Assembly (NCBI GenBank): GCA_025928215.1
Contig: JAICJW010000236.1
Location: forward strand, 1-7,184
Reading direction: 5' to 3'
Origin: Chloroflexia bacterium
GTDB lineage: Bacteria; Chloroflexota; Chloroflexia; Thermomicrobiales; JALYUS01
Length of the DNA stretch: 7,184 bases
Made by a program: the position numbers and the translations under genes. Within the stretch, counting starts at the first letter, position 1; every line of letters starts with the position of its first letter. A model generated the notes under the pieces. That model was not told the DNA's origin. It did not search any database and saw only the letters and a list, made by a program, of their open reading frames with translations. Below, one piece after another: positions 1 to 5,638 of this stretch.

Positions 1-491
1 ACCTCAGCAGCCTGAACTGGCTCTTCAAGCACCTCCACCTGATTCACAAGAACCTGCCCTTTCTGACGGACCCCAATTGGGCGATGGGCAGCATCATCAC
101 CGTCAATGTCTGGCGTGGCACGCCCTTCCTCGCGATCACGATCCTTGCCGGCTTGCAGACGATCCCGCGCGATCTCTACGAGGCCGCCTCGATTGATGGC
201 GCGGGCCGCCTCACGAAATTCGCCCGCATCACCGTGCCGCTCGTCATGCCCGTCGTGACGATCGTCCTGATCGTCTCGATCATCGGCACCTTCTCGGACA
301 TTCAGATCGTCTACGCCCTCACCGGGGGCGGGCCGACGAACAGCACGCAGGTGCTCGCGACACTCAGTTATTCGTCGGGCTTGAAATCGGGCTTGCTCGG
401 GCAAGGGGCGGCGATCTCGCTCTACATGTTCCCGGTGATGCTCCTGATGGTCGTTCTGCAAGTCTGGAATGTGCGGAGGCTCGCCAAATGA
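1..491 (+). CDS. ABC transporter permease, MalF/UgpA-like (5' partial)
   Basis: This is the C-terminal 162 residues of an inner-membrane permease subunit of a carbohydrate-type ABC importer. The reading frame is open from base 3, so the true start lies upstream; the ATG at 84 is internal. Residues 60-79 of the visible part form the conserved cytoplasmic EAA loop (EAASIDGA, then F, then P), which docks on the ATPase subunit. A GGGPTNST segment at about residues 108-115 is typical of the MalF/UgpA side of sugar permease pairs. Hydrophobic segments lie near residues 30-52, 80-105 and 135-155. The stop codon overlaps the next permease start by 4 nt (ATGA), as expected for two halves of one heterodimeric channel. 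Family assignment is firm. The transported substrate cannot be read from the sequence, and neither the binding protein nor the ATPase is in the window. Confidence 0.93.
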   Translation, partial: LSSLNWLFKHLHLIHKNLPFLTDPNWAMGSIITVNVWRGTPFLAITILAGLQTIPRDLYEAASIDGAGRLTKFARITVPLVMPVVTIVLIVSIIGTFSDIQIVYALTGGGPTNSTQVLATLSYSSGLKSGLLGQGAAISLYMFPVMLLMVVLQVWNVRRLAK

Positions 492-1342
492 CATCGCAAC
501 GCACCGTCAGGCGGACCCTCTTTCGCCTCCTGACGATCTATCTGCCGGTGCTGATCGTCCTCGTGCTGATCCTATTTCCGTTTTACTGGATGGTCGTCAC
601 ATCATTCAAGGCAGACTCCGAACTGACGAATCTCAAGATCAACCCGTTCTACCCACACAGCCCGACCTGGGCGCATTACTACCGGCTCCTCTGGCAGACG
701 GCCTACATCCGCTGGTTCTGGAATACGACCTATGTCGCGATCTGTAGCACGATCATCTCAATGGTGATCAGTATTCTCGCGGGGTACGCGCTGGCGCGAC
801 TGCGCTTTCCGGGTAGTTCCCTCTTCAGCGGCGCGATCTTCGTCGTCTATCTCGTGCCGACGACGCTTCTCTTCATTCCGATGGCGCAGGTCATTCAGCG
901 CTTCGGGCTAATCAATAACCCGCTCTCGCTGATTATCGTCTATCCGACCTTCCTCGTGCCGTTCTGCACCTGGCTCTTGATCGGCTACTTTCAGACGATC
1001 CCGCGTGAATTGGACGAATGCGCGATGGTGGACGGCGCGACGCGTTTTCAGGCGCTCGTGCGGATCGTGTTACCGTCGGCGATTCCGGGCGTCGTCACGG
1101 CGGCCATTTTCGCCTTCACGCTCTCGTGGAACGAGTTCATTTACTCGCTCGTCCTCGTCTCGACGGACAACAGCCGCACCCTCGCGGTCGGCGTGCTAAC
1201 GAAACTGGTGCGGGGCGATCTGCTGCCATGGGGGCCGCTGATGGCCTCCGCGCTGCTCGGTTCGATCCCCGTGGCGATCCTCTATTCGTTCTTCGTTGAG
1301 CAATATGTTTCCGGCCTCACCGCCGGCGCGGTCAAAGGCTAA
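488..1342 (+). CDS. ABC transporter permease, MalG/UgpE-like
   Basis: A complete 284-residue second permease of the same importer, of usual length for the MalG/UgpE group (binding-protein-dependent transport inner membrane component family). An N-terminal membrane segment spans about residues 15-37, and further hydrophobic segments lie near 82-105, 113-136, 144-168, 198-220 and 250-272. The EAA loop is at residues 177-196 and is slightly degenerate: ECAMVDGA replaces the usual EAAxxDGA, while the G and the final P are kept. The WNEF motif at 214-217 and the GLTAGAVKG tail are characteristic of MalG-like proteins. The start ATG at 488 overlaps the upstream stop, implying translational coupling. 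The next gene begins 42 nt after the stop, so the importer is probably co-transcribed with the dehydrogenase genes. Substrate is unknown; sugar, polyol or sugar-acid transport is the family expectation. Confidence 0.95.
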   Translation: MTSQRTVRRTLFRLLTIYLPVLIVLVLILFPFYWMVVTSFKADSELTNLKINPFYPHSPTWAHYYRLLWQTAYIRWFWNTTYVAICSTIISMVISILAGYALARLRFPGSSLFSGAIFVVYLVPTTLLFIPMAQVIQRFGLINNPLSLIIVYPTFLVPFCTWLLIGYFQTIPRELDECAMVDGATRFQALVRIVLPSAIPGVVTAAIFAFTLSWNEFIYSLVLVSTDNSRTLAVGVLTKLVRGDLLPWGPLMASALLGSIPVAILYSFFVEQYVSGLTAGAVKG

Positions 1343-1346
1343 ATTG

Positions 1347-1371
1347 GGATGGCGTAGGCTTCAGCCTGCGC
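1347..1371 (+). repeat. Short palindromic repeat before E1 alpha gene
   Basis: The 42-nt spacer between the permease and E1 alpha genes is largely filled by a hairpin. GCGTAGGC (1352-1359) pairs with GCCTGCGC (1364-1371) over 8 bp with one T-G wobble, around a TTCA loop. The ribosome binding site (GAGGGAGGT, 1372-1380) follows immediately. Bases 1347-1366 match 6719-6738 at 17 of 20 positions, so this is a member of a dispersed repeat family rather than a site unique to this gene. There is no T-run after it, so it does not look like an intrinsic terminator. It could stabilise message ends or modulate initiation at E1 alpha, but that is inference. Confidence 0.6.
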
Positions 1372-1384
1372 GAGGGAGGTACAT

Positions 1385-2398
1385 ATGGCAGTGGAGACAG
1401 CGCAGGCGGGTGTGCGGGCGAGTAAGGAGCAGTTGCTCGGGCTGTACCGGCAAATGCTGGAAATCCGCCGCTGCGAGGAGCAGTTGGCGCGCTTGCATCA
1501 GACAGGATTGATTCCCGGCGCGTGTCATACCTATGTCGGGGAGGAGGCGATCGCGACGGCAGTCTGCGCGCACCTGCGGGAGAGCGACACGGTGATGAGC
1601 ACGCATCGCGGCCACGGTCACGCGCTCGCCAAGGGCGTCCCGCCGCGCGAGCTGATCGCCGAACTCCTGGGCAAAGTGACGGGTTGCTCGCACGGGCGGG
1701 GCGGCTCGATGCACCTCTTCAAGCCGGAAGTCGGCATGCTCGGCACGAGCGGTATCGTCGGGCCGAGCATCCTGATGGCGGCGGGCGCGGGCTACACCTA
1801 CATGCTCAAGCAGTCGGATCAAGTAGCGGTCGCCTTCTTTGGCGATGGCGCGACGAATAACGGCGCCTTCCATGAGGGGTTGAACCTCGCCACGGTCTGG
1901 GACTTGCCCGTCTTGTTTGTCTGCGAGAACAACCAGTACGCGACCGAGGTAGCGTACTCTTCGGTCACGAAGCAGCCGAGCGTCGCGACGAAGGGCGGAA
2001 GTTATGGCATCAATGCCGTCGCCCTCGATGGGAATGATGTGCTTGCCATCTACCAGGCAGCGGGCGAGGCGGTGCGCCGGGCGCGGACGGGCGGTGGACC
2101 GACCTTGCTCGAATGCAAGACGTATCGCACCCGCCCGCACTCCGAAGGAATGCGCGACGCGGGCTACCGGACGCAAGAAGAGGTCGAGACCTGGCGGGCG
2201 CGCGACCCGATCCCGCGATTGCGCGCCTATCTGCTGGCAGAAGGCATTGCCTCGGAGGATGAACTGGCGGGGATTGACCGCGCGGTACAGGAGTTGATCG
2301 CCGCAGCGGTCGAGTTCGCCAGGGAAAGCCCCTGGCCCGATGCCGCCACCGCGACCGATCACGTCTTTAGCGAAGGACTAAGGAGTCATGATGCGTGA
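1385..2398 (+). CDS. 2-oxoacid dehydrogenase E1 component, alpha subunit
   Basis: A 337-residue thiamine-diphosphate enzyme subunit of the pyruvate/acetoin dehydrogenase E1 alpha family. With the beta subunit it decarboxylates a 2-oxoacid (or cleaves acetoin) and transfers the acyl unit to the E2 lipoyl group. The ThDP/Mg-binding motif starts at GDG (153-155) and ends at ENN (181-183). The upstream RGHGH (75-79) and HGRGGSMH (103-110) segments are also standard. The loop near residue 251, usually containing GHS, reads RPHSEG: the histidine and serine are kept but the glycine is proline. A strong ribosome binding site (GGAGGT) lies 4 nt before the ATG. The gene overlaps the beta subunit by 11 nt. 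Length fits the family. I cannot choose between pyruvate, acetoin or another 2-oxoacid as substrate; the absence of an acetoin regulator or E3 here leaves it open. Confidence 0.95.
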   Translation: MAVETAQAGVRASKEQLLGLYRQMLEIRRCEEQLARLHQTGLIPGACHTYVGEEAIATAVCAHLRESDTVMSTHRGHGHALAKGVPPRELIAELLGKVTGCSHGRGGSMHLFKPEVGMLGTSGIVGPSILMAAGAGYTYMLKQSDQVAVAFFGDGATNNGAFHEGLNLATVWDLPVLFVCENNQYATEVAYSSVTKQPSVATKGGSYGINAVALDGNDVLAIYQAAGEAVRRARTGGGPTLLECKTYRTRPHSEGMRDAGYRTQEEVETWRARDPIPRLRAYLLAEGIASEDELAGIDRAVQELIAAAVEFARESPWPDAATATDHVFSEGLRSHDA

Positions 2399-3368
2399 GA
2401 TGACGTACACTGCTGCCGCCCTTGAGGGGCTGGCCGAGGAGATGGAGCGCGATCCGCTGATCTTCGTCGTCGGGGAGGGGATTGGGGCACGCGGCGGCAA
2501 CTTCGGCACGACCGTTGGCCTATACGAGCGATTCGGCCCGGCCCGCCTGCGCGACACGCCGATTACCGAGCGGGGCTTCACCGGCCTCTGCACCGGCGCG
2601 GCGATGACCGGTTCCCGGCCGATTGTGGACTACATGTTCATAGACTTCGGCCTCGATGCGATGGGCGAGCTCATCAACCAGACCGCGAAGATTCAGTACA
2701 TGAGCGACGGCCGCCTGAAGATGCCGATTGTCTTGCGCGGCTGCATCGGCATCGGCAACTCGGCGGCGACGCACCATTCCGGCAGTTATTACTCGATCTT
2801 TACCCACGCCCCCGGTTTCCGCGTCGTCGTGCCGACGACACCGTACGACGCGAAGGGACTCCTGAAGACCGCCATCCGCTCGGACGACCCGGTGCTGTTT
2901 ATGGAGCATCGCGCCGTCCTCAACACCAGGGGACCGGTGCCGGAGGAGGAATATTGCATTCCCTTCGGCCAGGCGCGGATCGCCCGCGAGGGGAAGGACG
3001 TGACCGTCGTCGGCATCGCCGGAATGGTCAACCGGGCGCTCGCCGCCGCTGACACGCTGGCGGGGGAGGGCGTCTCTGTCGAGGTGATTGATCCCCGGAC
3101 GCTCGTGCCGCTCGACATTGAGACGATTCTCGCTTCCGTCCACAAGACGGGGCGGCTGCTTGTCGTGGACGAAGATTACAGCCCGTGCGGCGTCGCGGCG
3201 GAGATCGGCATGCAGGTGATGGAGCACGGCTTCGACGATCTCGATGCGCCCGTCGCGCGGCTGACCGGCGCGCAAACACCGGTGCCGTACAGCGCGCCGC
3301 TCGAAGAGGCGATCATCCCGAACCCGCGCACCATCGCCCAGGCGATCCGCGATCTGCTGGCAGCATAG
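2388..3368 (+). CDS. 2-oxoacid dehydrogenase E1 component, beta subunit
   Basis: A 326-residue transketolase-like E1 beta subunit, partner of the preceding alpha subunit in an alpha2-beta2 E1. The GEGIGARGG segment (30-37) corresponds to the family's GEDVG region. DTPITERGF (56-64) carries Glu61, the position expected to activate the ThDP aminopyrimidine ring. The central HHS (residues about 128-130) followed by FTHAPG is the E1 beta active-site region, although the usual QHSQ reads HHSGS here. The C-terminal transketolase domain shows the family VIDPRTLVPLD segment at about 239-249 and DEDYSPCG at about 267-274. Two adjacent ATGs (2388 and 2391) are possible starts; AGGAG at 2381-2385 is only 2 nt from the first and 5 nt from the second, so the second may be used. 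The 11-nt overlap with E1 alpha implies coupled translation. Confidence 0.95.
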   Translation: MMREMTYTAAALEGLAEEMERDPLIFVVGEGIGARGGNFGTTVGLYERFGPARLRDTPITERGFTGLCTGAAMTGSRPIVDYMFIDFGLDAMGELINQTAKIQYMSDGRLKMPIVLRGCIGIGNSAATHHSGSYYSIFTHAPGFRVVVPTTPYDAKGLLKTAIRSDDPVLFMEHRAVLNTRGPVPEEEYCIPFGQARIAREGKDVTVVGIAGMVNRALAAADTLAGEGVSVEVIDPRTLVPLDIETILASVHKTGRLLVVDEDYSPCGVAAEIGMQVMEHGFDDLDAPVARLTGAQTPVPYSAPLEEAIIPNPRTIAQAIRDLLAA

Positions 3369-3371
3369 GGG

Positions 3372-3447
3372 AGTAGTCGGTAGTCAGTAGCCAGTAGCCA
3401 GAAGGGGGATGATCCCTCTGACTACTGACTACCGGCTACTGACTACT
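3372..3447 (+). repeat. Heptamer-based inverted repeat between E1 beta and E2
   Basis: Nearly the whole 100-nt spacer is a symmetrical element. The left arm, 3372-3399, is four consecutive 7-bp units of form (A/G)GTAG(T/C)C. A 20-nt centre follows, containing AGAAGGG facing CCCTCT. The right arm, 3420-3447, is four more units in reverse complement (GACTACT, GACTACC, GGCTACT, GACTACT). Paired outside-in, the 28-nt arms differ at five positions, two of which are G-U wobbles, so a long hairpin could form in the message. The E2 ribosome binding site (GGAG, 3456-3459) lies just downstream and outside the hairpin. Possible roles are mRNA processing or differential expression of E1 and E2, or it may simply be a dispersed repetitive element; the sequence does not decide this. 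Confidence 0.85.
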
Positions 3448-3468
3448 GAGCGAATGGAGTAAGCGACG

Positions 3469-4740
3469 ATGGCGATAGAGGTTGTCATGCCCCGGCTTGG
3501 CTGGAATATGGAGGCCGGGACGGTGGTGGAGTGGCTCAAGCATGATGGCGACCCCGTGAAGGCGGGGGAATATTTATTCCTCGTCGAGAGCGACAAGGCG
3601 ACGACGGAGGTCGAATCGCTCGACGATGGTATCTTGCGCATCCCCGGTAATGCCCTGCGTGTCGGCGAGGAATTGCCCGTCGGGACCGTGCTCGCCTACC
3701 TCGTGCGGGAGGGGGAGCATGTGCCGCAGGAGAAGCAGGCAGTCGGCAGTCGGCAGTCGGCAGCGGACAGTGTGCCGGGCGTAGGGGCGGTGCTCGAACC
3801 GCCCTCCCTTCCTCAGCCCTCAATACTCAGTAGTCAGCACTCGTCATCACCCGCCGCCAGCCCACGGGCAATCCGTGTTGCCGGGGAACTTGGCGTGGAT
3901 TGGACGAAACTGACGGGGAGCGGGGGGAATGGCCGGATTGTCGAGCGCGACGTGCGCGCCGCGTTCGAGCGGATGGCGCCTGCTGCCGCTGCCCCCGTTG
4001 CACCGAGCGCCGCGCCCGCGCAGCTCGCTGCGATCGCGGCGGCACAGGCAACGCCCGTAAGCACCATGCGCCGCATCATTGGCGAGCGGATGGCGCGGAG
4101 CGCGCATACCGTCGCCCCCGTCACGCTGACGACCGAGGTGGATGCGACCGCGCTCGTCCGGCTGCGCGCCGAGGTCGCGGCCGCGCTGGCGGGGGGCGAT
4201 GCGCCGGTGCCTTCCTACAATGACCTCTTCGCCCGGCTTGTTGCCGTCGCGCTGCGTGAGTTCCCGGACCTGAACGCCTCCCTCACGGAGGGCGGAATCG
4301 TGCGGCATAACGCGGTGCATATCGGCATCGCGGTGGATACCGAGCGAGGATTGCTCGTCCCGATCATCCGCGATGCGCACGCGAAATCGGTCCAGACAAT
4401 CGCGGCGGAGGCAGCGCACCTGATCGCGCAGGCGCGGGCGGGCAACGCGGCGCGCGATGATCTTCAGGGCGGCACCTTCACAATCACGAACCTCGGCATG
4501 TACGACATTGACGCCTTCACGCCGATCATCAATCTGCCGGAATGCGCGATTCTCGGTATTGGCCGGATCGTTTCGCGCCCCGTCGTCGTGGATGAGGAGA
4601 CGGAGAGCATCGCGGTGCGGAAGATGGTTGCGCTTAGCCTGACCTTCGATCACCGCGTCGTGGACGGCGCGCCCGCTGCCCGGTTCCTCAAGCGGATCAA
4701 GCAGTTCGTCGAGCAACCGCTTATCTGGGTGACGCGATGA
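3469..4740 (+). CDS. Dihydrolipoamide acyltransferase (E2) of 2-oxoacid dehydrogenase complex
   Basis: A 423-residue E2 core subunit that carries the acyl group on lipoate and passes it to CoA. Domains in order: one lipoyl domain (about 1-84) with the lipoylated lysine K43 in ESDKATTE; a linker (about 88-132); a peripheral-subunit-binding domain (about 133-167, RAIRVAGELG to RDVRAAF) that would hold E1 and/or E3; an Ala/Pro-rich second linker (about 168-196); and the catalytic domain (about 197-423). The catalytic His and Asp are present in DHRVVDG (H395, D399), and TITNLG (338-343) is the conserved segment near the active site. The ATG at 3469 fits the lipoyl-domain start and has GGAG 9 nt upstream. 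The first linker is atypical, with Ser/Gln-rich sequence encoded by a heptamer repeat element (3738-3843). Family certain; acyl specificity not. Confidence 0.96.
   Translation: MAIEVVMPRLGWNMEAGTVVEWLKHDGDPVKAGEYLFLVESDKATTEVESLDDGILRIPGNALRVGEELPVGTVLAYLVREGEHVPQEKQAVGSRQSAADSVPGVGAVLEPPSLPQPSILSSQHSSSPAASPRAIRVAGELGVDWTKLTGSGGNGRIVERDVRAAFERMAPAAAAPVAPSAAPAQLAAIAAAQATPVSTMRRIIGERMARSAHTVAPVTLTTEVDATALVRLRAEVAAALAGGDAPVPSYNDLFARLVAVALREFPDLNASLTEGGIVRHNAVHIGIAVDTERGLLVPIIRDAHAKSVQTIAAEAAHLIAQARAGNAARDDLQGGTFTITNLGMYDIDAFTPIINLPECAILGIGRIVSRPVVVDEETESIAVRKMVALSLTFDHRVVDGAPAARFLKRIKQFVEQPLIWVTR
3738..3843 (+). repeat. Heptamer repeat element inside the E2 coding region
   Basis: The left part, 3738-3772, is five phased 7-bp units: GGCAGTC three times, then GGCAGCG and GACAGTG. 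The centre, 3773-3808, holds a perfect 7-bp hairpin, GGGCGGT (3785-3791) with ACCGCCC (3798-3804) around GCTCGA. The right part, 3809-3843, is five units ending mostly in CTCA or GTCA (TTCCTCA, GCCCTCA, ATACTCA, GTAGTCA, GCACTCG). The 35-36-35 layout resembles the spacer element at 3372-3447. Bases 3826-3837 (CTCAGTAGTCAG) match 3439-3450 exactly in reverse complement. The arms are no longer well complementary, so it looks like a decayed copy. It is translated without stops as E2 residues about 90-125. Confidence 0.75.
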
Positions 4741-4789
4741 GTTCGGAGTTCGATGACTCACTTCGAACTCCGAACATCGAACGTGCGAC
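4741..4789 (+). repeat. Heptamer-phased palindrome between E2 and SDR genes
   Basis: Starting on the base after the E2 stop codon, the spacer can be read as exactly seven 7-bp units: GTTCGGA, GTTCGAT, GACTCAC, TTCGAAC, TCCGAAC, ATCGAAC, GTGCGAC. The first two are reverse complements of the TCCGAAC and ATCGAAC units. This gives a perfect 13-bp stem (4741-4753 with 4763-4775) around a 9-nt loop. The sequence differs from the heptamers at 3372-3447 but the architecture is the same. There is no T-tract, so it is not a standard terminator. The SDR ribosome binding site (AGGAG, 4794-4798) follows directly. Confidence 0.8.
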
Positions 4790-4804
4790 TGAGAGGAGCG
4801 CATC

Positions 4805-5638
4805 ATGCCGGTGGACTGGCTGGACTTAACGGGCCGGGTGGCGATCGTGACGGCGGGGTCGGCGCATGGTGGGATCGGGCATGCGACAGCAATTGAACTG
4901 GCGAAGGCGGGGGCGGACCTCTTCGTCTGTGACATTGACAGCGTGGGCGTGCAACAGACGGCGCGCGAGGTCGAGACGCTCGGTCGCCGATGCACGGCGG
5001 TTACGTGCGATATGGGCCACGCGGATGCGATTATCGCGATGTTCGATGACTTCGACCGCGCGTATGACCGTGTGGATATTCTCATCAATAACTGCGGCCT
5101 CGGCACCCGCTACCGCCCGGAGGAATTGCCGTTGGAGGAGTGGCGGAAAATCGTGCGCATTAACCTCGAAGGGACATGGGTCTGCACGCAGCAGGTCGGG
5201 CGGCGGATGATCGCGGCGGGCCGGGGTGGGGCGATTGTCAGCATCAGTTCGATTGCCGGCAGTTCCGCGTTGGGGCGCGGCAATTTCGTCTACAGCGTGA
5301 CGAAGGCGGGCATCATTCAGTTCACGCGTGAGCTGGCGGTGGAGTGGGCGCCATACGGGATTCGCGTCAACGCCATCCAGCCCGCGCAGACGATGACACA
5401 GGCGATGACGAATATGCTCAATGATCCGCAACTCGACCCGAAAACGCTGACCGCGCGCTTTCTGCGTGGCATCCCGCTCGACCGGATCGGCGAGCCGGAA
5501 GATATCGCCCGTGCTGCCCTCTTTCTCGCTTCGGATGGCGCGAGTTTCATCACCGGCCACACCCTGCCCGTGGACGGCGGCAACCTTGCCCTCAATGCGG
5601 GTGGCAGCAAATTGTGGCCGATGGAGGATGCGCGATGA
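4805..5638 (+). CDS. Short-chain dehydrogenase/reductase (SDR family, NAD-type)
   Basis: A 277-residue classical SDR with a Rossmann fold, interconverting an alcohol and a ketone with a nicotinamide cofactor. The glycine-rich cofactor loop is TAGSAHGGIG (16-25), a variant of TGxxxGxG with alanine at the first glycine and a longer turn. Acidic residue D43 at the end of the second strand favours NAD(H) over NADP(H). NNCG (95-98) replaces the usual NNAG. The catalytic set is present: N120 (in RINLEG), S149, Y163 and K167 (YSVTK). The C-terminal PVDGG (255-259) is usual for FabG-like and sugar-dehydrogenase-like SDRs. AGGAG lies 6 nt before the ATG. Its place behind the E1/E2 genes suggests oxidation of a pathway intermediate such as a polyol or hydroxyacid, but the substrate cannot be derived. 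It overlaps the next gene by 4 nt. Confidence 0.93.
   Translation: MPVDWLDLTGRVAIVTAGSAHGGIGHATAIELAKAGADLFVCDIDSVGVQQTAREVETLGRRCTAVTCDMGHADAIIAMFDDFDRAYDRVDILINNCGLGTRYRPEELPLEEWRKIVRINLEGTWVCTQQVGRRMIAAGRGGAIVSISSIAGSSALGRGNFVYSVTKAGIIQFTRELAVEWAPYGIRVNAIQPAQTMTQAMTNMLNDPQLDPKTLTARFLRGIPLDRIGEPEDIARAALFLASDGASFITGHTLPVDGGNLALNAGGSKLWPMEDAR

Noticed and set aside
469..747. Small + strand open frame overlapping the second permease
   Set aside because: It lies out of frame within the well-supported MalG-like gene, has no motif, and is Pro/Asp-rich as expected of a shadow frame.
1361..2362. Minus-strand open frame of about 333 codons opposite E1 alpha
   Set aside because: The sense strand encodes an intact E1 alpha with all motifs; the antisense translation is Arg-rich with no domain pattern and lacks a convincing ribosome binding site.
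3372..3447. Possible CRISPR array
   Set aside because: Units are 7 bp, contiguous without spacers, and arranged in opposed blocks; this is a palindromic tandem repeat, not a CRISPR.
3773..3808. Frameshift or broken gene in E2 at the repeat element
   Set aside because: The frame stays open from the lipoyl domain through the repeat to the intact catalytic domain, so the gene appears functional.
3847..5106. Long minus-strand open frame (about 419 codons) opposite E2 and the SDR
   Set aside because: It covers two genes with clear family motifs, crosses the palindromic spacer, has no recognisable domain and is rich in Arg/His as antisense frames of GC-rich genes are.
5614..5634. Upstream GTG start for the PanE-like protein
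   Set aside because: The ATG at 5635 has a better-placed GGAGG and forms the ATGA overlap; the upstream extension adds seven residues before the normal N-terminus.
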